A stretch of 64,000 nucleotides of DNA from JAGVPT01 sp964439265 (GTDB taxonomy: Bacteria > Bacteroidota > Ignavibacteria > UBA10030 > UBA8401). Below, one piece after another: positions 8,070-17,490 of this stretch. The stretch is taken from the NCBI GenBank assembly GCA_964439265.1, contig CAYTOA010000014.1:13359-77358 (forward strand), written 5' to 3'. Each line of letters begins with the position of its first letter. The first letter of the stretch is position 1. Position numbers and translations under genes: made by a program. Below the pieces are notes generated by a model, which saw only the letters and a list, made by a program, of their open reading frames with translations, was not told where the DNA came from and searched no databases.

Positions 8070-10748
8070 TTAAAATATTAAGGACATACCGATTTCAACT
8101 TCGCGCGGTGCCGAATAGAAATCCGGGCGCGAGAAGTATTGCTGCAGGGTATTGGCGCCCCGCACGGGTCCGGCAACCTGCTCGGCCTGCGTTAATGCCA
8201 GCGTATAGCCTGCTCGCCCGGTATCGTTGTACACATTGTCCTCGTTCGCGGTATCGAAGACGTTGTAAATTTTCAGGAACACAGAAAGCGGTAGATTGAA
8301 CAAGTCAAAATACTGCGTAATATACATATCGGTGTTGAAAAACATCGGCCTGTTGCCGCTGTTCTCCAGACCGGTCCGCTGGTTCTGCAGTGCGGGCGTG
8401 TACGGGAGGCCGGAACCGAGCCGCACGATGAAACTGGCAAGCAGGCTCTTCGAGTCTCCTGCCGTAATCGTGAGGTTGAGAGAATGGCGCCGATCCCAAT
8501 TCAACGGAACGAGCTCTTGATTGATCGCGATGGGAGGATTCGCCGTCGCCTTGTTGAAATCATCTTCGGGGTCAGAAGTATTTCCCTTGGCAACCTGATA
8601 CGTGTAGTCAAGATTCGCGCCGAGGCCGTTCGTCAAACGCCTGTCCAGTGAGATCGTGAAACCTTGTACTGCACCATAATCGACGTTCACGTACTCGCCG
8701 AACTTCACAAAATTGTTCTTGAGGAAAAGCTGGAGGCCGAGGAGGTTTCGAATGTCTTTGTAATACCCGGTGACCGTAAGGCCGAGGTTCGAAGCAAGCT
8801 CTTGCTGCAATCCGATCTCATACATCGTCGTGCGCTGCGGCTGCAGGTTTGCATTGCCGATGATATTTCCGATAAAGTCGGGATAATTCCCAGTGAGCGG
8901 AATGCGGAAGTTTGGATTTTTGTATAAGTCTTCGAATGGAGGCATCTGAAAGAAATGCCCGTACGAAATATGCACGGCTCCCTGGTCGGTGATAGGATAC
9001 GAAATGCCTATGCGAGGACTAACCTGATATTTTGGCGACGCCTTGGATACAAGTGAGTCTGGGAACGGCGACTGGAGCACGTCCAGTTCCGCGATATTGT
9101 TAGGGTTCTTTAACCCAGATCCGTCGGGTTCAAAATAGTCAAAACGCAGTCCTATGTTGACCACGAGGTACGATAATTCGATTTTATCCTGAATGTACGC
9201 CGCCAGTTGGTACGGTGCGTTGTCGTACGTGTTGAAATCGAAAGAGCCGGGAGTCGGCAGTGCTGGCACGAATCCGCTCGAAGCGTCGACGTGCACCTGG
9301 TAATCCCTGTAATTCAGGAAATGCAAATCACCTTCGACGCCCGCCTTTATCTGATGAACGTTCGTGAGCTGAGAAGTGAAGTCCATCTTGCCGGTGTATG
9401 TGTTCGTGTGATGGTAGAAATGCCAATTTTGTGTCCCGCCTGTGAGGAACGCGTTGGCCCCGGCATCCTGCAGCCGGACCGGATTTACATAATTTGTATC
9501 GAGCGGATTTTGATAGACATACTCTTTGTACTCTGAGTCGAATCCAGACGCATTGAAATCCATGAACGATGAATTGTTGAAGACAAGCGTATAGCTTGCA
9601 ATGAGAAGGAGGCTCTTCTGGAACTGAGTATAGTTGCCGTCGGGATCAAGAACAAACTGGTGGTCATAGTCGTTAAACTTGCTGTCCAGATAGATTCCTT
9701 GAAGGGTCAATGCTTTCGAACCGCCGATGTCAAACGAGAGCTTCCCCTGCATACTGAATCGTTCCTGGTAATTCATCGGGACATACTTTCCATCGCCCGT
9801 TGCGCCAATATGCCACTGTGACGGGTCGTTCGCGGAAAAGTTTGAAGAATCTTTCGGATTGAACACTCTCTTGCCGTAAAGGTAACCGTCATTATAATAG
9901 TAACGGCCGGAAAGGACGAATTTCATGAACTTTTCCGTTCCCGGTATCGGGCCGCTAAGCAAACCTTCGTAGTCCTGGAGGTCGGAGGGGGAAATGTGGT
10001 TGATGTTTTGGAACAGGCCTTTTCGCGTGCTGAGGTAGTCGCCGGTATACGCAGAAAAATTGCCTGAGTAATTATCGTGGGCGGTCTTGGTCACTTCGTT
10101 AACAACTCCCGAAAGCGCTTCCCCGTACTCTGCGTTGAACGTTCCGCTCAGTACTTGAATTTCCTGTACGGCATTGATCTCGGATTCAAGTTCAAAATCT
10201 CCTGAAAAGACGTCATTGACCGACATACCGTCGACCAGGTATTTCACTTCATTGCTTCGGCCGCCGCGGAAATGTCCGTCGACAACGCCGGCCTGAAGGT
10301 TGACGGCCGAAGCTACGTCCTCGATCGGAAGCGCTGAAATTTGGTCGCTCGTAACGGTTGCCGTTGTCGAAGTTAGATCTTTTTGTACGATGGGGCGGGA
10401 AGCAACGACATCTACCCCGGCCAGTTCAACACCTTGCGGCACGAGATTAAATGTGATCTGGGTAGTGCGGTCTGCAGAGACGGTAACATTAGTGATGGTT
10501 TGCGGCGCGTAACCGACGGCTGACGCACGCAGCTGATACGTCCCCGGAGGGATATTGATAATAAAATATTCTCCGTTCAGATCAGTCGAAGCTCCGAGGG
10601 TCGTCCCGATGATGACTACGTTGACGCCGATCGGAAGTTCCTTCGTTTGGGCGTCGATAACCTTCCCGGAAATCTTGCCGGTAGTGCCTCCGTAGGCGGC
10701 AGGCATGAAGAGTATCAGAAGGAAGGCGGCAGCAATGACTGATTTCAT
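8070..10748 (-). CDS. TonB-dependent outer-membrane receptor with CarboxypepD_reg domain
   Basis: An 892-residue protein. After a signal peptide (residues 1-20) comes a CarboxypepD_reg-like domain (about 22-105: GKISGKVIDAQTKELPIGVNV, DLNGEYFIINIPPGTYQL). A plug domain follows (about 115-225) with YLVDGMSVND and GTFNAEYGEALSGVVN, then a 22-strand-type barrel. Domain features such as YQVSPRIGISYPI and the terminal phenylalanine (EIGMSLIF) are typical. The protein would import a large ligand, probably a glycan given the LacI and ABC sugar neighbours, across the outer membrane using TonB energy. It is the first gene of the block running down to the ABC permease. A terminator-like hairpin separates it from the carbohydrate-binding gene upstream. 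Confidence 0.93.
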   Translation of the reverse strand: MKSVIAAAFLLILFMPAAYGGTTGKISGKVIDAQTKELPIGVNVVIIGTTLGASTDLNGEYFIINIPPGTYQLRASAVGYAPQTITNVTVSADRTTQITFNLVPQGVELAGVDVVASRPIVQKDLTSTTATVTSDQISALPIEDVASAVNLQAGVVDGHFRGGRSNEVKYLVDGMSVNDVFSGDFELESEINAVQEIQVLSGTFNAEYGEALSGVVNEVTKTAHDNYSGNFSAYTGDYLSTRKGLFQNINHISPSDLQDYEGLLSGPIPGTEKFMKFVLSGRYYYNDGYLYGKRVFNPKDSSNFSANDPSQWHIGATGDGKYVPMNYQERFSMQGKLSFDIGGSKALTLQGIYLDSKFNDYDHQFVLDPDGNYTQFQKSLLLIASYTLVFNNSSFMDFNASGFDSEYKEYVYQNPLDTNYVNPVRLQDAGANAFLTGGTQNWHFYHHTNTYTGKMDFTSQLTNVHQIKAGVEGDLHFLNYRDYQVHVDASSGFVPALPTPGSFDFNTYDNAPYQLAAYIQDKIELSYLVVNIGLRFDYFEPDGSGLKNPNNIAELDVLQSPFPDSLVSKASPKYQVSPRIGISYPITDQGAVHISYGHFFQMPPFEDLYKNPNFRIPLTGNYPDFIGNIIGNANLQPQRTTMYEIGLQQELASNLGLTVTGYYKDIRNLLGLQLFLKNNFVKFGEYVNVDYGAVQGFTISLDRRLTNGLGANLDYTYQVAKGNTSDPEDDFNKATANPPIAINQELVPLNWDRRHSLNLTITAGDSKSLLASFIVRLGSGLPYTPALQNQRTGLENSGNRPMFFNTDMYITQYFDLFNLPLSVFLKIYNVFDTANEDNVYNDTGRAGYTLALTQAEQVAGPVRGANTLQQYFSRPDFYSAPREVEIGMSLIF

Positions 10749-10778
10749 TGTTCTCCGATGGAGTCGGTTTGTACCTAA

Positions 10779-10795
10779 TTCATTCCTCGAATGAA
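10779..10795. promoter_or_regulatory. Palindrome upstream of the TonB-receptor operon
   Basis: The arms TTCATTC and GAATGAA are perfectly inverted around CTC. The site lies 31 bp upstream of the receptor start codon and downstream of the terminator hairpin of the preceding gene, where the operon promoter should be. It is a candidate protein-binding site. It does not match the palindrome at the LacI gene, so if it is an operator it may serve a different regulator. Confidence 0.35.
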
Positions 10796-10804
10796 AAATA
10801 GAGA

Positions 10805-10830
10805 GCGGGGGATTTTCACAAATACCCCGC
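10805..10830 (-). terminator. Terminator-like hairpin after the carbohydrate-binding protein gene
   Basis: Arms GCGGGG and CCCCGC enclose a 14-nt loop. Read on the minus strand, the hairpin lies about 10 bp after the stop codon at 10841 and is followed by a pyrimidine-rich TCTCTATTTTTC. This fits an intrinsic terminator, full or partial, that separates the highly expressed secreted protein from the receptor operon. Confidence 0.6.
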
Positions 10831-10840
10831 CCTGTGGATC

Positions 10841-13396
10841 TTACTTCAGGAGAAGCATTTTCTTAACAATTGCCGTTGCACCGGCCTGGAGTCGGTAGAA
10901 ATAGACTCCACTGCTCAGGGTTGAACCTGCATCGTTACGACCATCCCAGGTAATAGAATACTGTCCTGCAGCCATCGGCGCATCCGCCAATGTCCGGACT
11001 CTCTGACCAAGAACGTTATAGACGACCAGCGACACCATTCCATCCTTCGGTATACCGAAGTTGATTTTTGTTGAAGGATTGAACGGATTCGGATAATTGT
11101 TCGAAAGTTCAAAAGAATGCGGGGCGTTGCCGCTCACGCTCTTGACTCCCGTTGTCGTACTGATCTTCTGGACATCCAGGTCGTCGAAATATACCGTTCC
11201 GACAAATGTCGAGTAGACGTGTAACCGCGTTTCCAATGCGACGACGCCAGCCGGAACCAAAAGGTCCTGCGAATACTGAGTCCAGTCGAACGAGGTCACA
11301 TGGGGGAACGTGAATGTATAGTCTCCGCCCTGTGTGTTATATCCGTCGTTGTTGCCGTATTTTGCTGCCCACTGCGGCGTAATACCGACCGCCCATGTTC
11401 CGGGGTTTGCTGCGGCAGAGTCGGGCACTAAACCGCTTGCCTTCACCCACACGCTAATTCGGACGCTATCGCCGGCGTTTAGCGTGCCTGCGTCGAGATT
11501 AGCAAACGGGATCAGTTTTGTTCCAACAAAACCGTCATGAGCTGTTCGCCCGGCCGGCATGTTGAACATAAGGGAATGTGTTCCCGAGTGCGATGCTGCA
11601 GTCGTCACCATCGTGTTCTCAAATCCGTTCGATATCAACGCATCGTTTCCTCCGTTGGGCGGCAGCCAGTAGTACCATCCTGTTGGCACTCCGACCGATG
11701 TATTCCAATCCTGTCCGCCCCAGGTCGTTCGTCCTGTAAAGAGGAAATCATCTGCCCATACCGTACCTGTCGCATTCTTTCCTGCGACAAACGAGATGAT
11801 CAATTTCCATGCTGCGCGGGGAAGACTCGCCGTTCCCAAAGCGTTGGTATCGGCGATCCAGCCGCTGCTTGTTGCGGTCGTCTGGCTGATCGGCAGCTTA
11901 ACCGTACCGATCAATGTTTCCGCACTATCATAGAACGAATAGGCAATATACCACTTCAAAGAATCGGCCGTCGGGTTCGTGTTCACTCCGGAGGTCTTCA
12001 CGTATGCACCAAGTAGAATGTCTACGTTCGGCGGAACTGTCGGCGACCAGATATCGCACATGTTGCTCGAAACCCAGGCTGCCGTATCGCTCGTCGCTGT
12101 CTTCGTGATCTTCAGCGAGTGTCCCAGCGATCGCGATTGATCCGTTGCCCACGTCAGTGTTGAATTGGTCGGCTGGTTCCCGATATTCCAGAATGAAGGA
12201 AGGGTCCCTTCGAATCCGCCGATGTCACTAAGCTGCGGAACATCGATCTTCGTGATCGATAAATCATCGAAGTACACCGTTCCGACAAAGGTCGAATAGA
12301 CATGCAATCGAGTTTCCAGTGCATTGACACCAGCAGGAACTGCAACGTTCACTGAATATTCCGTCCAGTCGAACGAGGTCACATGGGGGAACGTGAATGT
12401 ATAGTCTCCGCCCTGTGTGTTATATCCGTCGTTGTTGCCGTATTTTGCTGCCCACTGCGGCGTAATACCGACCGCCCATGTTCCGGGGTTTGCTGCGGCA
12501 GAGTCGGGCACTAAACCGCTTGCCTTCACCCACACGCTAATTCGGACGCTATCGCCGGCGTTTAGCGTGCCTGCGTCGAGATTAGCAAACGGGATCAGTT
12601 TTGTTCCAACAAAACCGTCATGAGCTGTTCGCCCGGCCGGCATGTTGAACATAAGGGAATGTGTTCCCGAGTGCGATGCTGCAGTCGTCACCATCGTGTT
12701 CTCAAATCCGTTCGATATCAACGCATCGTTTCCTCCGTTGGGCGGCAGCCAATAATACCATCCCGTCGGCACTCCTACTGCTGTATTCCAATCCTGTCCA
12801 CCCCAGGTCGTTCGTCCTGTAAACAGGAAATCATCTGCCCATACCGTGCCTGTCGCGTTCTTTCCTGCGACAAACGAGATGATCAAGGTCCAGGCTGCGC
12901 GGGGAAGACTCGCCGTTCCCAAACCGTTCGTATCGGCGATCCAGCCGCTGCTTGTCGCAGTCGTCTGGCTGATCGGCAGTTTTACCACGCCGATCAATGT
13001 TTGCGCGCTATCATAGAACGAATAGGCGATATACCATTTCTGGTCATCCGTCGACGGGCTCACATTGACTCCCGAGGTCTTCACGTATGCGCCAAGAAGA
13101 ATGTCTACGTTCGGCGGAACTGTCGGCGACCAGATATCGCACATGTTGCTCGAAACCCAGGCTGCCGTATCGCTCGTCGCTGTCTTCGTGATCTTCAGCG
13201 AGTGTCCCAGCGATCGCGACTGATCCGTTGCCCATGTCAGTGTTGAATTCGTCGGCTGGTTCCCGATATTCCAGAACGAAGGAAGGGTCCCTTCAAATCC
13301 GCCGATGCTGTAAATGTCAGATGACTGCGATGCCGCCTGCATGCTGAAAAGCATGACCGCTGCGACTACCAAGAACATTGTCTTTCGCAGATTCAT
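10841..13396 (-). CDS. Secreted protein with two duplicated carbohydrate-binding-like modules and a type IX sorting domain
   Basis: Translation most likely starts at ATG 13396, because AAGGAGGT (13401-13408) is ideally spaced and a signal peptide (MNLRKTMFLVVAAVMLFSMQ) follows. An in-frame start further upstream would hide both. The 851-residue product contains two modules of about 361 residues, each beginning GGFEGTLPSFWNIGNQPTNS. Each module has two halves that resemble CBM4/9-type jelly-roll domains (SLKITKTATSDTAAWVSSN, VYFDDLSI). The C-terminus is a sorting domain with NYPNPFNPSTKI and ends KMLLLK. It is probably a surface or secreted glycan-binding protein, the first gene after the LacI regulator. 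No catalytic motif was seen. The two modules are nearly identical and partly exactly identical at the DNA level. Confidence 0.85.
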   Translation of the reverse strand: MNLRKTMFLVVAAVMLFSMQAASQSSDIYSIGGFEGTLPSFWNIGNQPTNSTLTWATDQSRSLGHSLKITKTATSDTAAWVSSNMCDIWSPTVPPNVDILLGAYVKTSGVNVSPSTDDQKWYIAYSFYDSAQTLIGVVKLPISQTTATSSGWIADTNGLGTASLPRAAWTLIISFVAGKNATGTVWADDFLFTGRTTWGGQDWNTAVGVPTGWYYWLPPNGGNDALISNGFENTMVTTAASHSGTHSLMFNMPAGRTAHDGFVGTKLIPFANLDAGTLNAGDSVRISVWVKASGLVPDSAAANPGTWAVGITPQWAAKYGNNDGYNTQGGDYTFTFPHVTSFDWTEYSVNVAVPAGVNALETRLHVYSTFVGTVYFDDLSITKIDVPQLSDIGGFEGTLPSFWNIGNQPTNSTLTWATDQSRSLGHSLKITKTATSDTAAWVSSNMCDIWSPTVPPNVDILLGAYVKTSGVNTNPTADSLKWYIAYSFYDSAETLIGTVKLPISQTTATSSGWIADTNALGTASLPRAAWKLIISFVAGKNATGTVWADDFLFTGRTTWGGQDWNTSVGVPTGWYYWLPPNGGNDALISNGFENTMVTTAASHSGTHSLMFNMPAGRTAHDGFVGTKLIPFANLDAGTLNAGDSVRISVWVKASGLVPDSAAANPGTWAVGITPQWAAKYGNNDGYNTQGGDYTFTFPHVTSFDWTQYSQDLLVPAGVVALETRLHVYSTFVGTVYFDDLDVQKISTTTGVKSVSGNAPHSFELSNNYPNPFNPSTKINFGIPKDGMVSLVVYNVLGQRVRTLADAPMAAGQYSITWDGRNDAGSTLSSGVYFYRLQAGATAIVKKMLLLK
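11280..12752. repeat. Tandem in-gene duplication with 1083-bp period and an exactly identical core
   Basis: The sequence at 11280-11669 recurs at 12363-12752 without a difference that I can see over about 390 bp. The flanking parts of the same repeat (for example 11670-11720 against 12753-12803, and 11221-11260 against 12304-12343) show many substitutions. The offset of 1083 bp is 361 codons, so the duplication stays in frame. A mosaic of identical and diverged blocks suggests duplication followed by gene conversion. Confidence 0.9.
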
Positions 13397-13585
13397 ATAT
13401 ACCTCCTTGTTAATTAATAAGTAGCAAACAGAATGAATTATGACAACAATCGATACAGCTGAATCAAGAAACGATGAAATCAACTTGCGGTGAAAAAAAT
13501 GCACAAACAAATAACGCAGTGTCAGTTCGCCGGCTCATAAAAGGAAATTTTACATAATCATATTCTAGAAGATATTCCACGCGCA

Positions 13586-14611
13586 TCAATCAAGCCCGAT
13601 GCCGCACGATTCACGGAGAACAAGTTCAACCGGCGTCACAGTTTTCGTTACCACAACAGTTTTATCTTTTATCATTTCCACCATTCTCCGCACGGCAAGG
13701 CCGCCCATTTCTTCGCGGTGGACATTCACGGTTGTCAGCGGAGGATCCGCATGAAGTCCTGCTTCAACGTTGTCAAAGCCGACAACGGCGACATCCTTCG
13801 GCACCTTTATTCCTTTTTCCGCCAAGTACCTCATGCAGCCGATTCCCATCGCATCGTTCGCGGCAAAGATCGCTGTCGGTCTATTTTCGTTATGGGAGTA
13901 GATCTTCTTTGTCGCTTCATATCCGTCGACCATTGTCGTGTTCGCTTGAGCAATGCTCTCCCACTGCTTATGCGGAATAATACCGGCGTTGAGGAGCATG
14001 TTCCGATACTGTACGTATCGTTCCTGTACGCTGGGATGCTTGATGTCGCCCCCGACAAATCCGATCCTGGTATGTCCCCCGCGGAGCAAATGCTGCATCA
14101 CGAGATCTGCGCCGGCCTTATTGTCTATGTTGATGCTGGAGATGTGCGGGGCGACGTAATCGATGAGAAGCAAAGGGATGTTCTTCTTGCTGATGTATTC
14201 GATCCACGAGGTTCCGATTTTCCCGGCGATGATGATTCCATCGACATTGTTATCGAATAAGAAACGAGGTATTCCATCGGATTGTTTGATCGACTTGCCG
14301 ACTGTGGTCAGGAGGATGTAGTAATTATGTTTCCGCGCTTCGAGCTCGCTGCCGAGGAATATTCTTGTGTAGAAGGGTTCCGACTGGGAGAAGTGTTCGT
14401 CGGTGAGGATGAAACCAATATTACCGCTCAAGTTTGATGCGAGTCCCCGAGCGCTCGGCTGGGGATGATAGTCCAGCTCTTTAATGATGCCGAGGACTTT
14501 TTGCTTCGTCAGCTCGCTTACGTACCCCTTCTTATTCAGAACCAACGAGACCGTAGAAAGCGATAATCCTGCTTTCTTGGCTACATCGCGAATAGTGGGC
14601 TTATGCCGCAT
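13586..14611 (-). CDS. LacI-family transcriptional regulator
   Basis: A 341-residue protein. Its N-terminal helix-turn-helix (residues 5-25, TIRDVAKKAGLSLSTVSLVL) and hinge (HPQPSARGLAS) are standard for LacI/GalR repressors. The periplasmic-binding-like effector domain follows (GFILTDEHFSQSEPFY, PTAIFAANDAMGIGCMRYL, VPKDVAVVGFDNVEAG). It would bind a palindromic operator and release it on binding a sugar. It is divergent from nothing and is probably first in its own transcript, directly upstream of the secreted carbohydrate-binding protein and the rest of the minus-strand uptake locus. A 24-bp palindrome with the LacI-type core AACCGCTT lies 76 bp upstream and is a good candidate for autoregulation. 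Confidence 0.93.
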   Translation of the reverse strand: MRHKPTIRDVAKKAGLSLSTVSLVLNKKGYVSELTKQKVLGIIKELDYHPQPSARGLASNLSGNIGFILTDEHFSQSEPFYTRIFLGSELEARKHNYYILLTTVGKSIKQSDGIPRFLFDNNVDGIIIAGKIGTSWIEYISKKNIPLLLIDYVAPHISSINIDNKAGADLVMQHLLRGGHTRIGFVGGDIKHPSVQERYVQYRNMLLNAGIIPHKQWESIAQANTTMVDGYEATKKIYSHNENRPTAIFAANDAMGIGCMRYLAEKGIKVPKDVAVVGFDNVEAGLHADPPLTTVNVHREEMGGLAVRRMVEMIKDKTVVVTKTVTPVELVLRESCGIGLD

Positions 14612-14686
14612 AACGTAGTAGAGCGCTTAAGTTAAAAACTGGTAAAAATGGAGTTATTTGAGCAATTTTTTACATGTGAGGGAATA

Positions 14687-14710
14687 TAATATCGAACCGC
14701 TTCGATATTA
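14687..14710. promoter_or_regulatory. Candidate LacI-family operator
   Basis: Ten-base arms TAATATCGAA and TTCGATATTA are perfect inverted repeats around CCGC. The centre AACCGCTT fits the AANCGNTT core common to LacI/GalR operators. It lies 76 bp upstream of the LacI-family start codon, where an autoregulatory operator would be expected. I did not see a second perfect copy near the promoters of the secreted protein or the TonB receptor. Confidence 0.6.
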
Positions 14711-14917
14711 AAGAAAAGCCTGCCTAATGTCAAGAGATTTTTTTATAAAGAATTGTCGGACGGCAAACTCGGATTAGATAACGGCTATCAATAACTCCGT
14801 CACGTTTTCCTTGCGGCCATCGATCCACGGATGGGATATTTTCATGCTGTGAAATGCCGCACTGACAAGCGGGCGGAGTTGGGACGCAGGCACATCAAAG
14901 GATGTATCTTTTGCTTG

Positions 14918-15073
14918 TTAATCTGAAAGTGTCGGAGGGGCGATTCGAAACTTTTTCACTCTCAAGGAGGCTTCGAAAACCGTCGAGCGGATAAGAGCAG
15001 CGGTCTCCGGAGAACCGATCCATGGAAATTCCGGGCCGGAGAGGAGCGAAAAATAAGCCGCCATGATATTCAT
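14918..15073 (-). CDS. Possible small protein overlapping the aminopeptidase stop
   Basis: The ATG at 15073 overlaps the aminopeptidase stop codon by 3 nt, in an AAATGA context, and the frame stays open for 51 codons (MNIMAAYFSLLSGPEFPWIG, ending in APPTLSD). The overlap is of the kind seen for coupled genes, but the product is not recognised and the codons give no further support. The rest of the stretch between the LacI gene and here (14711-14917) contains no gene that I can support. It may be decayed coding sequence. Confidence 0.25.
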   Translation of the reverse strand: MNIMAAYFSLLSGPEFPWIGSPETAALIRSTVFEASLRVKKFRIAPPTLSD

Positions 15074-17490
15074 TTTGCAGCTCTCTCTTTTATTTGCTTT
15101 ATCGCTTTTTCGGCGGCGCTACTGGCATCATCGTCCTTGTTGTTCGCCAGTTTTTCCAATTCGGGAAGCTGCAACTCCGTCCCCACATCCCCAAGAAAAT
15201 CGGCAGCACTCTGCCTCAACTGCCTCGATTTGTCGCCGAGGAGCTGCTCGCATGCGGCCTTCACATCTTCTCGAAGCCGGCCGTATTGCTTCAAAACATT
15301 CAACGCTGTACTTCGCCCCTCCGCAGTTGCGCCGTATTTCACCTTGCGCAATGCAACCCTCACCGCCTCGGCAGAATCAATCCGTGCGAGAGCATTCAGC
15401 GCCGCGTTCGCAACCTGGTTTCCGTACGACTGCACTTCCAGGCGAGAGAGGATAATAGGCAAAGACTTCGCCGAATCGACCTTCGAAAGCGCGATCACGG
15501 AATTTGCTTCGACAGTATAGCTTGAGTCATCCAGCGCATGGTGGAGCGCCTCGGACACGCTTGCCGTTTTAATATTACCCAGCTGCGCCGCCGCCGAAGA
15601 ACGAACCTGGGATTTTTTATCCGAGAGTGCAGAGATCAATGCATTGGTCTTTTCCAACGTGATGCCGGAAATCATTCCAAGCCCGTTCGCGGCAGACAGT
15701 CTCACTCCCCAGAACGGATCATCGTGCAAGATCTTCGCGAGCAGAGGAATCGCTTCCCCCGCGGTGTCGCTCTTAGCAATATGCTCTACGGCGGTCCTGC
15801 GCGCAGCGACATCGCTTCCAAATTCCGCCTGGTATTTCCATTCATCCATGGAACGACCGGTGTAACTCACCTCCTTGAGTATCCAATCATTTTTATCGAA
15901 CAGAACAAGCTTCGGCTTTCCATCGGATGGAAACGTATACGTCGAATCGTCATTGACGATATTAATGCGATGCGTGGCGCTTCCGTTTGCCGTAACAATC
16001 TCTATGTCGACTGGCGTACGGAAAACTCCAGTCAGGCTGTCCATGCTCTGGGTTTGTTTAACATTAAGGCTGAGCGACCGTGCGGAATCGTTATACGAAT
16101 AGGCAACGCTGAAGACGGGATGTCCAGCTTTGTACACCCATTGGTCGAAGAACCAGTAAAGATTTTGGCCCGTCGCTTCTTCCACAGCGATCTTCAAATC
16201 GTTTGTTTCAACCGACGTAAACTGATATTTGGCGATGTAATGCCGTATCGCGCGCCAGAACAGTTCGTCGCCCAGCACAAATCGGAGCATATGCAGAACG
16301 GATGCGCCCCGCGGATAAACGTTTGCCGTGTAGGAACCGACGCTGACGATCGGCTTTCTCCCGAGAATCCTGTCCGTGCGGAGACCGGCCTGCTGCGAAC
16401 CGTACATGTCGTTGACGAACTCATCTTCTCCGAAGGCATGCTCTATATAAAGAGGGTCGAAATAGCTTGCGAAACTTTCGTTCAGCCAGATATGGCGCCA
16501 ATCTTTGCACGTAACCACGTCTCCCCACCATTGATGGGCGAATTCGTGCGCGATAAGGCTGACCGCTGACTGATCGACCCGCGATCGCGCATCGAACACC
16601 AGGATCTTGTCGAGCATTGTTGTTGCGGATGCATTTTCCATACCGCCGAACATGAAGTCTGCGATCGTTATCTGGGCGTACTTTTCCCATGCGTATTTGT
16701 AACCGATCTTCTCGTTAAAGAACTTCATCATCAACGGCGTGTGGGACAGGCATACTTTCGCATCGTCCACCTGGTTCTTGTACACGTAATATTGGATCGG
16801 TATTCCGTCCGCGTCGTCGTTGATAATGGCATAGTCTCCGGCCGCCACCATGATCAGATACGAGGCGATGGGCTTGTCTTCTTTCCAATAAAAGGTCTTT
16901 GTCCCCGCCTTCTTGTCTTCTTTCATGCTGACAAGCTTGCCGTTCGAAAGTACTGTATACGAGCTTTTTACCGTTGCGATAACTTCAGACGTCGCCTTGT
17001 CGTTTGGAAAATCCCAGCACGGAAACCAGAAATGATTATCCATATCTTCTCCCTGGGACCAGATCTCCCACGGCTTGTCGGGATACGCCGAATCCGGCTG
17101 GATAAAATACAATCCTTTGTGGGGAACACACCGATATTCGATCGACACGGTCAATGTATCGCGGTACGAGTATGTCTTATTCAGATGGATGCGGACGGTT
17201 TTCGCCAGTGAGTCGAACAAAAGGGGCGATCCTCCGAGCGACACTTTCGTGAAATTCATGTTCTCAGCATCGAACTCCAGCGTCGTGAATTCGGAAGTAA
17301 ACGGAACCAGCGTTGTCGTCACCTTTCCTATAACCATTTTTTTCGGCTCATCGAACGATGCCTCGATCCTGTAATGGATGACATGGTACGTCCGGCTCCT
17401 TGCCTCACCGTTGTCATCTTTTACAGGAAAAACCGATTGGGAGTAGGAAAAGGATGCGAAGCTAAAATAAAGGAGAAGCAATTTCTTCAT
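15070..17490 (-). CDS. M1-family zinc aminopeptidase with C-terminal HEAT repeats
   Basis: An 806-residue protein with a signal peptide (residues 1-18), so exported. The N-terminal M1 beta-domain leads to the exopeptidase motif GGMEN (282-286) and the zinc site HEFAHQWWGD (HExxH at 315-319) with the third ligand in LNESFASYF (E338). These are the residues expected for active M1 aminopeptidases, which cleave N-terminal residues from peptides. From about residue 565 the protein changes to alpha-helical HEAT-like repeats (DPFWGVRLSAANGLGMI, SQVRSSAAAQLGNI, RQLRQSAADFLGDV), as in the cold-active CPS_3470-like and other Bacteroidota M1 proteins with HEAT tails. The gene is monocistronic apart from a possible small overlapping gene at its 3' end. 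Confidence 0.92.
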   Translation of the reverse strand: MKKLLLLYFSFASFSYSQSVFPVKDDNGEARSRTYHVIHYRIEASFDEPKKMVIGKVTTTLVPFTSEFTTLEFDAENMNFTKVSLGGSPLLFDSLAKTVRIHLNKTYSYRDTLTVSIEYRCVPHKGLYFIQPDSAYPDKPWEIWSQGEDMDNHFWFPCWDFPNDKATSEVIATVKSSYTVLSNGKLVSMKEDKKAGTKTFYWKEDKPIASYLIMVAAGDYAIINDDADGIPIQYYVYKNQVDDAKVCLSHTPLMMKFFNEKIGYKYAWEKYAQITIADFMFGGMENASATTMLDKILVFDARSRVDQSAVSLIAHEFAHQWWGDVVTCKDWRHIWLNESFASYFDPLYIEHAFGEDEFVNDMYGSQQAGLRTDRILGRKPIVSVGSYTANVYPRGASVLHMLRFVLGDELFWRAIRHYIAKYQFTSVETNDLKIAVEEATGQNLYWFFDQWVYKAGHPVFSVAYSYNDSARSLSLNVKQTQSMDSLTGVFRTPVDIEIVTANGSATHRINIVNDDSTYTFPSDGKPKLVLFDKNDWILKEVSYTGRSMDEWKYQAEFGSDVAARRTAVEHIAKSDTAGEAIPLLAKILHDDPFWGVRLSAANGLGMISGITLEKTNALISALSDKKSQVRSSAAAQLGNIKTASVSEALHHALDDSSYTVEANSVIALSKVDSAKSLPIILSRLEVQSYGNQVANAALNALARIDSAEAVRVALRKVKYGATAEGRSTALNVLKQYGRLREDVKAACEQLLGDKSRQLRQSAADFLGDVGTELQLPELEKLANNKDDDASSAAEKAIKQIKERAAK

